From assembly GCA_003971905.1 (NCBI GenBank), contig RSEE01000005.1, positions 992,001 through 1,056,000 of the forward strand: a stretch of 64,000 nucleotides of DNA, given 5' to 3'. The notes under the pieces were generated by a model. That model was not told where the DNA came from. It ran no database searches and saw nothing but the letters and a program-made list of their open reading frames with translations. Positions 24,037 through 34,537 of this stretch are shown in pieces (the first letter of the stretch is position 1; every line of letters begins with the position of its first letter). This DNA comes from Moniliella sp. 'wahieum' (Eukaryota > Basidiomycota > Moniliellomycetes > Moniliellales > Moniliellaceae). A program made the position numbers and the translations under genes.

Positions 24037-24818
24037 CGGAGAGGACGTAGACGTTATCCAGGTCGGGATATCTGGTTTGGTCATTCGTCCGTCCTTCTAA
24101 GAGTTGATCGGCTTAATAGGTCCTCTCCAACAATGAACACAGTGTGGTGGCATGTCACTGCAAAGCCCTGCGCGGACCCTATCTGCATCGGGTCCTGCAA
24201 CGCGAACAGCAGAGGTGCGGAGCACATCGGGCATGTGTTGATCCCTAGCGAAAGTTGTGATATAACGGTACAGAGTACGGCGTTTGGCTACCGCCCATAG
24301 AATGCTAATACTTCAAAGAGGGAAATCAACAGGGAGATTCTCATGAATGGGCACTATATATGCTGCTGGCTTCGATCACAAGTAAGGAAAAGGTTATGCG
24401 CGAGTTTGATCGCCTACACTATCGGCCCACTAGGTATAGGAGGTGTATCGCAGCTGTGGGTGCAAACGCTGCCATACCGTTAATTGATTATCTCGCCCCC
24501 CTGATGGGAATGACAAAAAGGAAGTATGATAGGGCGACTTTCCCCCTTATTTGGGTGGAGTGAGATTAACAAGGGATGGACACGGGGAAATAAGGCCGCC
24601 TTGGGGCATGGGGTGTGGTGCAGAAAGAGAAAAGTGGACGTTGCACACAAAACGAAAACCCGCCGGTTTGCTCCACTTTCTCGTCGTAAAATAGCCAGGC
24701 AGACTCGTGTTGCAAATCAATATCGTTATCCTGGTGCGGCAGCTGGCACAATTGAAACAAAGCGTAATGGTAAATTGCATGCTCGGCGGAGCGAAAGTAC
24801 AGCTCTCATAAAAAAGCA
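24037..24818. other. Intergenic
   Basis: No gene recognised. An open frame runs from about 24526 through the 39-bp repeats into the small membrane-protein gene, but codons before 24949 show no family resemblance. Confidence 0.5.
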
Positions 24819-24935
24819 CGCTTCGCAGTCGTTTAGTGAAGTATACCACCATCGCCACGCTTCGCAGTCGTGTAGAGAAGTCTACCACCATCGCCACGTT
24901 TCTCAGTCGTTTTGTGAAGTATACCACCATCGCCA
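24819..24935. repeat. Three 39-bp tandem repeats just upstream of a small gene
   Basis: Units at 24819-24857, 24858-24896 and 24897-24935, about 85-95% alike by eye; each ends TACCACCATCGCCA. Thirty-nine is divisible by three and one frame stays open through all copies, giving SQSF/C-x-EVYHHRH peptides. They end 14 bp before the ATG at 24949, so they are either leader/promoter minisatellite or a coding N-terminal repeat. Confidence 0.92.
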
Positions 24936-24948
24936 TCTCGCACAAGGA

Positions 24949-25459
24949 ATGTCCAAACGCAGCTCTGGCCCTGGCCCCTCGGAGCCTGCACCATCGTACA
25001 CGCCCATCGCAAGTCCCGCCGAGGTGGCGGCAGCACATAATGCTTCGCTCGCCGCTACAGTCCCTGTCACTCCTGCGCATGCTGGCGCGTCTTACTCTCC
25101 ATACAGGTCCAGCAGCTTTTCCCCATTCCTTTTCATCACCCTGCTCCTATGCATCGTACGTTTTTTCTTTCTCTTTCTCGGTATACCATATTACCCCCAG
25201 TATGGTACTTACATCGACACCCACTTTGTGAAGACATCTCCTTTCGTGGGGGGCCCGGGGAGAATACCTATACCCCACTCCCCTTCCTGGCAGGCGAGCG
25301 AGAACGGAAACGCCATTGCTGATCGACTTTGAGGCATCGCGACGGGCGCAGCGGATTCTTTTCAAAGCGTACCTATGGGCTCTATTGATCTGGTTTTTGC
25401 TCGGCATGGTGACGACGGAGATCACGTTTGGCGCACATGGGCGGTCCTGGTTGCGTTAG
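24949..25459 (+). CDS. Hypothetical small protein with a C-terminal membrane segment
   Basis: Not recognised. From the ATG at 24949: a Ser/Pro/Ala-rich start (MSKRSSGPGPSEPAPSYTPI, ASPAEVAAAHNASLAA), then SYSPYR. A likely intron follows at about 25156-25200 (GTACGT donor, pyrimidine tract, CCCCAG acceptor), leading to YGTYIDTHFVKTSPFVGG. The last part, from about 25305, reads LLIDFEASRRAQRILFKAYL then WALLIWFLLGMVTTEI and stops at TAG 25457-25459. The WALLIWFLLGMV stretch is a good single transmembrane helix. One or two indels (about 25120 and 25260) are needed to join the parts. The 39-bp repeats sit just upstream. A soluble N-terminus with one C-terminal anchor is my reading; no function proposed. 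Confidence 0.45.
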
Positions 25460-26265
25460 GCATACACGGCACCCCAAACCAAAGACGCTCTCTGAGTTCG
25501 AGTACTGATGCCAGTCATTTTCTTGGCATAACGCGCCATGCGTATCTGCCCTTTCTTCCGTCCAGTGCGGAATGATGCTTCACTTTTGGCCCGGCTATCC
25601 AAGGAGGTCGCAATGACATTATTCGCCTCCTTCACCGTGACTTGCGCCATGTAGAGGGTGGGGTCGCAGGTGGTCCGGAGTGTGCTTGAATATGACTAAA
25701 CATTGCAAGAACAAATAGATATGATGAGCCTGCCTGTTCATGGAAGGCCTGTATGGCTATAGTAGCTGGATTATCGATCTAATGGGCGTTCCCCAGACGA
25801 ACAAGAGCACAAGTTGCCAGGAGGGTGCAAAGGCACGCGACGGATATACACAACGAAGCTAGACCAGAGATAACCCTCCGTTCTCAGCTAAACAAGGCGC
25901 CAGCAGATTTGACCAACTTCAAGATATCCCAGCAACTGTGACCAGCACGGCCTGGAAGTAAAGAAGGGAAGACACTATGCGTCCAACAGCCCTAGGCCGA
26001 AGATAGGGTAACAGATAAAAAATGGCAGTCGAAACAACGAAGAAGGACGAGGATACAGCATAAAAAAGTGCACAAAGAAAGACCACAAGAGAACGGCGAA
26101 AGGGGAATCAAGACGTAATGGTCAGAGTCGACAAGAAAGAAGGATAAAGGGATGAGTCCACAGCCATGGCGCCTAGCGAGGCAGGCGGCTGGAGGAGGGG
26201 ACGTAACAGTGACGAGAGGTATAGGCGGGGGGAGGGGAGAGGAAGAGGGTGCGAAAAGTAGGAAA
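25460..26265. other. Intergenic, 3' flank of the membrane-sensor gene
   Basis: No gene firmly supported. A 64-codon minus-strand ORF at 25456-25650 begins with a true ATG and is basic (RTGRKKGQIRMARYAKKMTG), but it overlaps the end of the preceding gene and has no known relative that I can name. Confidence 0.45.
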
Positions 26266-28633
26266 TCAACCTTCCCGCGGAACGTCTACGCGCCCGCGTT
26301 CCACTTCACGTACATCTCGACCTTCGGAAGCAAGCTCACTCGCAAGCAAGGCTTGGGCGGTGATGTCGGTCGAATGGATGGCAGAGGGAACGCTACGCGG
26401 CGTACCCGCTAAGGGACTGCTCATGGATCCGGACCATTGTGGTCGGTGCCCAACAGAGGTAAGGATGGGGGTAGGTCTCTGCGGCAACTTTCCTGATCCA
26501 GGCTGAGGGTTTGTTGTAGTCGCAGGTGAGTCCTTGGGGTCTACAGGGGATGCAATGGAAGAGCCTGGTCCGCCAGATCCACTCACCCCTCCGGCTGCCC
26601 CGGCTGCCCCGGCTGCCCCGACCGTAGCCCCGACCGCGGTCGCTGAGCTCAAGGCAGGAAAGTCAGGTTGCCTCAATGCTGCGCGGAACGCGTCAGCCAT
26701 ACGTGTCGCCTCATCTGAAGTAATGCCTGCGTCCGGCGAGAAAAGAGAGGCAGATCGATCGGGATCGATGGCGGAGGGTTTGGGTTCTCGATGTGATCCT
26801 ACTGCAGCTGCAGTTGCCGCAGTTGCCGCTCCCGCCACAACTCCAGCGCCTGTGCCGGCCTCAGTTATTGAACCAGGGTTGCCAGTTGGTGTGGATAGTG
26901 AGGAGCTAGGATGATTTTCCGCGTCTCGCATCATGGGTGTGTTCGAATCGGAGGAATCCATGGCGGTAGAAGGGGCCAGTAAGCCTATCTGTCTCCGGCG
27001 CCACCAACGCAGAATAAGGTAGGCCATACCCAGGGCAAGCAGCAGGGCCAGGGCACCAAAAACAGAGATGAGAACAATTGCGTACACTGGCAAAGCGAGA
27101 TGCCTCGACTGGGACCCATTGAGTGATCCACCATTTGCCTCGGCTGTTGCAGTCAGTGTGATAACCGAACCACCAGGCGCCACGGTGGTTAACGTCGCAG
27201 CTGAGGTTTGCGTCCCACTCTGGCCTTGGCTCCTGAGCGAGGAAACGATTCCCGTTGAGATGGAGCTGATCACAGAAGATTCCCATGAAGTGAGTGAGGC
27301 TCCAGACAACCCGCTTGTCCCCCCAGGTGGTAAGACGGAGGTGCCAGACACAGGTACGACCGTAGTAAATGTCGAAAGTGAACCCGAGACGGTCGTGAGG
27401 CCGGTAGTGGTGGAAAGACTGATCCCTGTGCCAGAGGAGACACTCACACTTAGGGATGACAGAGAAGCAAGAGATGCCGAGCTTGCGGAAGCTGCACTGG
27501 CGGAGGAAGCACTGGCAGAGGCTACGCTGGCGGAACTGAGGCTCGCGGCCGAGGCAGAAGAACGGGATGATACAAACGACGAGGGAAGCGCAGTTTGGAT
27601 GGCGGACCAGGTGGAGAGGCGGCTATAGCTTGAACTCAACCCCTGGCCCGCCTGGGTGATCACAAAGTAAAAGGCCCACGTCTGGTTAGCTCCCGGGGCG
27701 AGCGAATCAGCATCCGGCATGTCCTGCCACCAACCATCATTGGGGGAAAAGGGAAGCCGGCCGAGATTATTGTTCTCACTAAGCCAGGAGGCCTGGACGG
27801 TATCGTGTCCTGGCGGAAAAGGTAGACGTCGACAGCTCCCCGCTGACGAAAGAGGGGATAATTTGATTCCAGATGAACTCGCTCCAAGTGCCCTGGACTA
27901 CTTCAGTGTCGGCAGTTGGGTAGCATGACAGGATCTGGTTGCCCACAAACATGTGTTGCTGTGCTGGTGTTTGTCGGCGAGGAAGCGTGGCAGTCGCATT
28001 AGGAACCAGTACAGAGAAGGTGGCTCCACAGGCTCCTTGAGCTCCAAAGGAAGGTCTGGTCGGATAGGAGCCAGGGGCAACAACGGCTCGTACCCACAGT
28101 TTTGGCGGTGCTGAGGACATCTGCTGGCGAAGAGGCAAGGAAAGGCCCAACGATGCGTGTCCCTGACTGGCTGCTGGAAATGGCCTCCGCGCGGGACGGA
28201 AGACGTCGTCGGGACGCGCACGTGATGGAGGAGAATATCTGCTGTTGCGTCGTGCACTACACGCGGGGCCGGAGTCGCCTTGGGCCGGGGGACAGGGTGG
28301 GGGGTGGGGCGGTGGCGGTGGCTGGGGCCGGGGCATGAGTGGCACTTGACATGGAGGGCGCCTGGACGGAGCTGGAGCACACGTGGGCGTGGCAGCAGCG
28401 GCAGGGGAGAGGGACCAGCGCCAACTCGGCTGCTCTGCACACCTGATCTGAGAGCCGTCGCGGCGGCACGAGGAGGGGAGACGTCGGGGGAGAAGGTGGT
28501 AGGAAGGGCCGAGACGGACGCACAGACGCCGAGTGGGGTGCGCTGGTGCGCTGCGGGAAAACATCCCGTTCGTGTCGTCGATTTTGCCCATCTCCCCTGA
28601 CCGCCCGCGCATGGAGGCAGCACTAGGCCACAT
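26266..28633 (-). CDS. Wall-sensor-like single-pass membrane protein with Ser/Ala-rich ectodomain
   Basis: Resembles a recurrent fungal membrane-protein family and, in layout only, Mid2/Wsc sensors. Seen in order: a proline-rich lead of uncertain start; an ectodomain with GACGATFSVLVPNATATLP, HMFVGNQILSCYPTADTEVV, QGTWSEFIWNQIIPSFVS, GAVDVYLF, ASWLSENNNLGRLPFSPND, GWWQD and ANQTWAFYFVI; a Ser/Thr/Ala stalk of about 150 residues likely O-glycosylated; the transmembrane helix YAIVLISVFGALALLLALGM at about 27020-27080, followed by the stop-transfer RWWRRRQ; and a cytosolic tail of about 230 residues with Ala/Val/Gly repeats and DEATRMADAFRAALRQPDF. The last 484 codons (27720 to 26266) are in one clean frame. 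Frame breaks fall at about 27780 and 27840. The N-terminus and signal peptide could not be fixed. Suggested role in wall or surface sensing is inference. Confidence 0.7.
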
Positions 28634-30441
28634 CAGGCCGCATCAGGCAGCGCCTCGGGCTGCTCAGTACGTCGGCGCCGGTGGGCCGCTGGGGCGGCCA
28701 AACTGCTCTCGTGCCATCCGCAACCTGCCAGGGTGCGAACGGGTCACCCTCCGCACTGCGCCAGCGTGCTGCCCGCCCAGCTCAGCTTCGCTGGCGCAGT
28801 GCCTGCCTATCTCTGCACATCATTGCAGCCCAGCGCCAGTGTGCCTTTATGCCGCTCTCCCTCTCTCCATCGCCCTCTCGCAAAGCCACCCTGAGGAGCA
28901 CAGCTTCCATGGTCCGTGTTACAGTCCGAATTGGTTTGGATCGCCACGCCTTGCCCTACTACATCCACGCTTCGTCCGGCCTCAGCGCCTCAGGCGGGGT
29001 CCTCTCTTCTGCCCCGTCACTGGTGTGACAATCCCACCCCCCCATATCAGTTTTGAGCCTAGTACTGAGAGTACTGAGTGGGGCACTCATGTACTCAGGC
29101 CTCCTCTCCTCAAGCCATTCTTGCCACGCCAAAACCCAACCGCGCAACCACATCAGAACTAGGTTTTAGTCATTAATGCCGCTGTTGTCCACACATTTGC
29201 GCCCCACACACGTCATATTCACTGCCTCATACTAGCGTTTTGATTTGTTCAGTCTGAGCGGCCAGCAGGGGCTCGATTGAAGCTCTGAAGGAACATTGAA
29301 GGCAAGTGCAGACAAAGCGTGGCTGAGCCGGTCAGGCTTACGGCGCTGAGCGCTGACTGACCGCTGACCAGTTCGATCTCTAGCGCCCCGCTAGCACGCG
29401 AAAGACTACTGGGAATAGCAGCAGAGAACCTGAGTACGAAACTGATGTGCCTATGGCAGATGATTCATATGTAGGCCTTCCACATTGGCAAGAACCCCCC
29501 TCCCCAAATCAAAACAAACTGTACATATAGCAGGTCCACTCGCGCAGAGACGCTGATGTCCTCTATTAGAGGTGATGGCGAGGTCCTTTGCAGTGTATAT
29601 GGGCAATGCGAAGCAGGGTGGATGTCCCAGCACCGAGAATGTGGGAGGTCTACACTTTTTATTTTTGACACGCGTCTATTTCAGCGAGCATCTCATTGCA
29701 TCTGCCGTCGGCGCACTCAGCCCGTCCCACTGCTCTCGGTCGAAGGAGAGCAAATCACAAGTGTGGTCGGCTTTTTCGCGACCGTGCCTTCATCTTTTCT
29801 ATTATTAGGACCAAAGGCCAAGCGCTCCATCCATTCATCCCGCTCTTCTCCCGCAATAACCGCCCACACTATAGTAACGCACTGATCACTGAGCTTCAGC
29901 AAGACTGTATAGGAGCAATAACATGCATGGCGAAATCCATTGTGAAGATGAAGGAAATGCATCTGGGTGTGAAAACTCCATCAGAGAGATATGGCGATAG
30001 AAGAATGGAAAGAGCGACTACCAGGAAAGAGGAACGACTGCCTAGAAGCACACTGAGCATCTACATCATGCGCCAGCAGGTGTGCCGAGGAACTAACCCA
30101 AGTTCGATGGGAGTACGCAAATGACAGCCCCACCGGGTCCTGGCCATCATATCCCTCGGCAGTTAACATCGCCGACCAAAACAAATTATGCTAAGATCTC
30201 TCCTCGTTCGAAGTTTTTGGAACCGGATACCCAGTTCAGCCAAGTCAGGGGGGGAGGGATGGAATTGGTTGGACGAGGACAGCAACCACACATGGCCTCT
30301 CAGGCGGAGTGCAGGAGGAAGAAAAGGAACGAGCCAGACATGCGAGGCTGTATGGTAGACAGTGCTACGAAACAGTATGGCGGCATCGTTGTCCAATCGC
30401 AACTCTGAGGTCATCAATCCTCTGTACCGCGGGTCATTCGA
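28634..30441. other. Intergenic
   Basis: No gene supported. Upstream part is probably promoter of the membrane-sensor gene. Short near-repeats occur, for example AGTACTGAGAGTACTGAG at about 29062-29079 and GCTGACTGACCGCTGACC at about 29352-29369. Confidence 0.5.
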
Positions 30442-31038
30442 TTAGCAGAAGTTGTGCTTAAAGGTGTAATGCGGTACGTTCTTCGACACGGCACCCACAG
30501 GGTTGTCGAGGGGGCTCATAGAATCAAACACATGAGCCAAGGTTAGCAAAAAAACATATTTCTCAACAAAGAGGAAACAGGGAGAAAGTAACATACTAAG
30601 GCTGGTGGAACCTATGCTTGGTGGGGTTCTCCATGGATTGGAAGAAGAGCATGAGCTCCGCGCGTTCCCGTTCGGCGGAGTAGGTTTCCACACTCGACGC
30701 CAGCGACTCTTCGCGCGTCTCGCTCATGGTGCTTACTGCGTTCTGGAACGATTTGATCAAGTTGTTGACTTTGTACCACTTGTCCTCCTCAATCTTGGAG
30801 TCAATCAAGTGGACATACAGCACAGAGCCCACCACGGGACCAGCCCACTTCCAAAACCACATTGGTTCAACGAAACCGGCACGGCGGCCCGATCTTGAGG
30901 GGTAGTTTTGACATGGTCGCCAGCGGCATGGCTGTGGGAGTCGGCTGACTGGACCCGTGCGCTGGTTGAGAGCAGCCGGGGCCCAAGTGCGGCGGGGCGG
31001 AGCGCTGGTCGCAGCGAAAGCAGTGCGCGCGAGGCCAT
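30442..31038 (-). CDS. Small mitochondrial inner-membrane protein, possibly a complex I accessory subunit
   Basis: From the ATG at 31038: an Arg/Ala/Leu/Ser presequence (MASRALLSLRPALRPAALGP, RLLSTSARVQ), then a short His-containing segment, one hydrophobic stretch (WFWKWAGPVVGSVLYVHLI), and a helical part EDKWYKVNNLIKSFQNAVS with SETREESLASSVETYSAERE. An 82-bp intron (30515-30596, GTATGT donor, GCTAAC branch, TATGAG acceptor) joins FHQP to YPLDNPVGAVSKNVPHYTF, ending KHNFC at TAA 30442-30444. The layout (presequence, one membrane helix, charged coil, loop with NVP near the end) recalls the fungal 17.8-kDa complex I subunit family, but similarity is weak and I do not claim it. One frameshift lies near 30880. 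Confidence 0.62.
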
Positions 31039-31251
31039 CGTATCGCCAATGGTGGTCGAACTCGGCGACGCTAACGGCCTTGGACCTGGGCGAGGACCAG
31101 GTGTAGCTTAGTAATGAGTGACATTTCATTCTTTCACCTTCTCTTCTCGGTCACGTTACGTCAGCAAGAAATCACCAGATTGCAGGTTTTTAAATGTTCT
31201 GAACTTAACCTGTTGAACATTCAGTGTTCAGTTGAACATTGAAGTTAATGT

Positions 31252-31289
31252 CGTGACGCGTGACGCGTAACGCGTGCGCGTGACACGCG
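31252..31289. repeat. GTGACGCGTGAC-type short repeats
   Basis: GTGACGCGTGACGCGTAACG is followed by CGTGCGCGTGACACGCG; ACGCG recurs every 7-8 bp with slips. Confidence 0.85.
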
Positions 31290-33147
31290 ATAAGTGATAG
31301 GATAGCAGGCCAAGCCAGCCAAGCCACTTTTGCGGGCTGTCCCGCCGCCCCTCGTCCCTCTCTCGCATATGCATGTCCTCTCCCTTTTACCGCCATCCCC
31401 CTTTCCTGCTCTCCATTTAGTACTTGAATCAATACTTGCTGGATCGTGTGTTTGCAGGTCGTGACTCTCTGTGTCTTTTCGCTCTTCTACAGATCGACCG
31501 TTTTCTCGTGTTCATTCAGTAGCATGTTGAACAACAACCGAATGATATTAAGTCTCCGTCGTACAGACTACACATCCACATTCACAACGAGCCGACTGTA
31601 GCGGACGACGATGGGACGAGACATGGGAGGAAGGTGATGAGTACTGACTATATCGAGTGATGGGACCTGGAGCAATCGGAGGATCAGGAATGAAGGTGGA
31701 CTGTTGGGACCCGTGGTCCCGTACTTAGGCCAAGGCGCCTCATCACCCTTCACCCCTGATTTGTCCTCCGAAGCCTCCACGTGTATACTCAGGCTTGTCT
31801 GAACCCCTGTCTCTAGGTGTGGCACAAGGCTTAGACCTCAACCACCACCATCGCGATTGCATTGCTCTACATTTCCAGAGGTTCTTCACCCAATCCCTTG
31901 GGTTCCTCCGGTCTTACATGGACTGCACGTTACACGGGACTCGTGAACACAGGAGAGGCGATAGCTGCGTACCGGGGAGGGTGGTGCACGAGAGGACTGC
32001 GACGCCTTTGGAACGCCGGGAGAAGGAGCTGCTTCAGTTGCTGTACCAATTAAAGCAGAATGCGACAAGAACGCCAAGTGCCAGTGATGCACCCAAGAAC
32101 CCTTCTTCCCTTTGGTTCTGACGACGCGAGGGTACTATGCCACCAAGACGGCGAGAGCAAGGTGCTTGGGAACTGGAAGGAAGTGACTAGGATTGAGATT
32201 GTTCATCAGTCACCGTTCGGATGTTTACCACGTTCATCCGTATCCACACGCGCTACGGCGGGCATGGAACGGATGGCGGGCATCACTGAAGGTCCTGATC
32301 TGTGGTGGCGATTCTCCTGATTCCCTAAATGGGTTTTTGGCGCCCATCAACATGCTGCTATTGACTTTTTTGTGAGAGGCGAAACGTTTTGGAGAGAGCG
32401 ATTTCTGTTCTTTGTTGGTACGTACCAAAAATGCGATTTTATTGCAGCCCATATGGATGCACAGCTGCAACCTATTGCAACACCTTCAACACACACCTTC
32501 GCGCGGTATATACGCGCCTCCATCTGAATAAAAAAGCCATGGCGTCCGCCATGACGTGCCACGGCCCAAAACGTGTCCAACACTGTGCGGGCACGCGTTG
32601 AGAAGCACAAGCAGGGGCGTACTGGACTACCGAGAGCGGTGTGGCCACCATGTGGTTGCAATCAGAACATGTGGAGAGGGCGCGATGGAGATGCGACGCC
32701 AGGGACACTTTAAGACACACCTCGTTGGCATATGAGAAGTACGTATAAGTTTCCGGCGGGAGCTCCAACAGTCCTGTCTGACAATGTCTCGGATAGTCGA
32801 TGCAGAAGTACCAGGTAGTACAGGGTGGTACTGGGGTAGTACCCTGGGGGCGATCATCGATCGGTCAGCTTCCGCATTGGATTAAGGATTTGTCACCGGT
32901 AGCCGACGTTAAACGTTTTTAACGGAAAAGCCCGACAATCGATACAGTTTGATAAGACCCAAAAGACAAGGAGCATTTATATACTTGGTCGGGCACGAAG
33001 AGTATACACGTAGCGACGAACCATTCTCCCATTTACCAGATTGCAAGGTCCCCGATGGTCGAACGGGCGCCTTCCCCGGAACAACAATGGCTAGAAACTC
33101 GGAGGTCCGAGTCCTGAAGAGTTCTGTGGGAGATCCGAAGGCCTGAG

Positions 33148-33200
33148 GCTTAAAGCTTAAAGCTTCAAGTTTTAAAGCTTGCTCCTGCGCTTAAAGCTTA
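33148..33200. repeat. Runs of TTAAAGCTTAAAGC short repeats
   Basis: GCTTAAAGCTTAAAGCTTCA and later TTTTAAAGCTTG, GCTTAAAGCTTAC: HindIII-like AAGCTT palindromes in near-tandem order. Confidence 0.85.
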
Positions 33201-33429
33201 CATTGGCTTAACTGAGTTCCAGTTTTTACTACTTCAGAGCGTTAATACGTTGAACTTACGTTGAACTGATTCAAACCCCTTTCCCACGCAGGCCGGAGGA
33301 CTGCCCCTGGCTGCTCATGATTTGGCTGTCTTGGCCTTTGGCACGGGGGCCCAGCGGACACAGCTATCTCCGTGGTGTGGAGGGAGAGTGGCAAGTCTGC
33401 GTCGTGTCAGGGTCGTGTCTGGGAGATGT

Positions 33430-33489
33430 AAGCGCTAAGCGTAAGCAGCTAAGCGCTAAGAGAAGTCACCGGTCACCGGTCACCGGTCA
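33430..33489. repeat. AAGCGCTAAG repeats followed by GTCACCG repeats
   Basis: AAGCGCTAAG appears twice with AGCGTAAGCAGC between, then GTCACCGGTCACCGGTCACC (period 7). Confidence 0.88.
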
Positions 33490-34490
33490 GGGCATAGCAC
33501 ACTGCTGGGGGGCTACTAGCTCTACTACTAATGCCCACACTGCGATCGAGACAGATGCTCGCTAGCGCGTTCACATGCAATCGATGCAGCAACTGGCAGC
33601 ACAGCAGGGGCACACATGCATTGTGCCCCCCTAGCCACATGAGCACATGATGCAGCGCGAACACCTGTGGAGAACGTCAATACTGGCAAACCATGCTCAT
33701 CCTACTCGCATCTCTCAGCATCCCGAGCATGTGCCACCTCTGTTCGCGTCCCCGGCACGAGGGGAGCACCTGTGAGCGCTCTGAGATCTGACGCCCCCGG
33801 GCCCAGCTCAGCGTGTTGAAGCTAGCGCATTGAAGCAAGTTCAACTAAACGTTCAGCCTGACTGGCCAATGGGTCTGAGAGGGCGAGGAGAGAATGTAGT
33901 CATTTTGGCAGAGGCACGAGCGTGAGAGGCTCGCTGACTTGCTGTGCTACTCTCGACAATCGACAAAAAATCGATCACATGACATGACGAGCGGCTAGCG
34001 GTTAGCGATTAGATCACCGCGGTTCTACTAATGGCTGCCGGTTATCGAGGTTATCGATTATCGATTCGGGCAGACTGGGGGTGTATGGTCGCAGTCGGGG
34101 GAGATGAAGGGTGAGCTACGTATGGGGTCTCTGTGGAGGAGGGTGCCATATGTACATACACTGGGCGCCACGCGTCCAACACCTATGTCCAAAACGTCTA
34201 ATTTACTCAACGCCGTCGTCCATTCAGCGCTCAGCTTCGCCAACGAGGGCCTAAGCTCTAAGGCTGCGCCTCTCGGGTGCAGAGCGTGCTGAAACGGGTG
34301 GCGGATGACTGCTATCAAGAGCGGGTCCACCTCCTTTAGTCTGTGCCCCACTGCCAGTCCCATGTCCAATCGCATTCAGTCAGCGTACTCGGCTGCTGTT
34401 GTGTGGAAACTGCATAGTGGTGGCGATCATAGTCGACCAAGGCGCCGCCCACTATTGCTCGCGCTTCTTGTCCTCTCCCTCACCACGCCT

Positions 34491-34509
34491 CCCCCCCCCC
34501 CCCCCCCCC
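34491..34509. repeat. Poly-C run of 19
   Basis: Nineteen uninterrupted C just upstream of the DUF1765 gene start; true length uncertain. Confidence 0.95.
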
Positions 34510-34537
34510 TGCTGCTGCTGTCAATCCGTCCTCTGAT

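Larger units (their letters stand above)
31039..34537. other. Large gene-free region rich in short near-direct repeats
   Basis: No gene supported in 3.5 kb on either strand. The sequence is studded with runs of overlapping short repeats, listed separately at 31252, 33148 and 33430, plus ATCGAT/TATCGA words near 33960-34070. Promoter of the DUF1765 gene presumably occupies the right end. Confidence 0.55.

Noticed and set aside
25456-25650. 64-codon basic minus-strand ORF
   Set aside because: Has a true ATG and an RNA-binding-like basic stretch but overlaps the last codons of the small membrane-protein gene and has no known relative; not enough to call.
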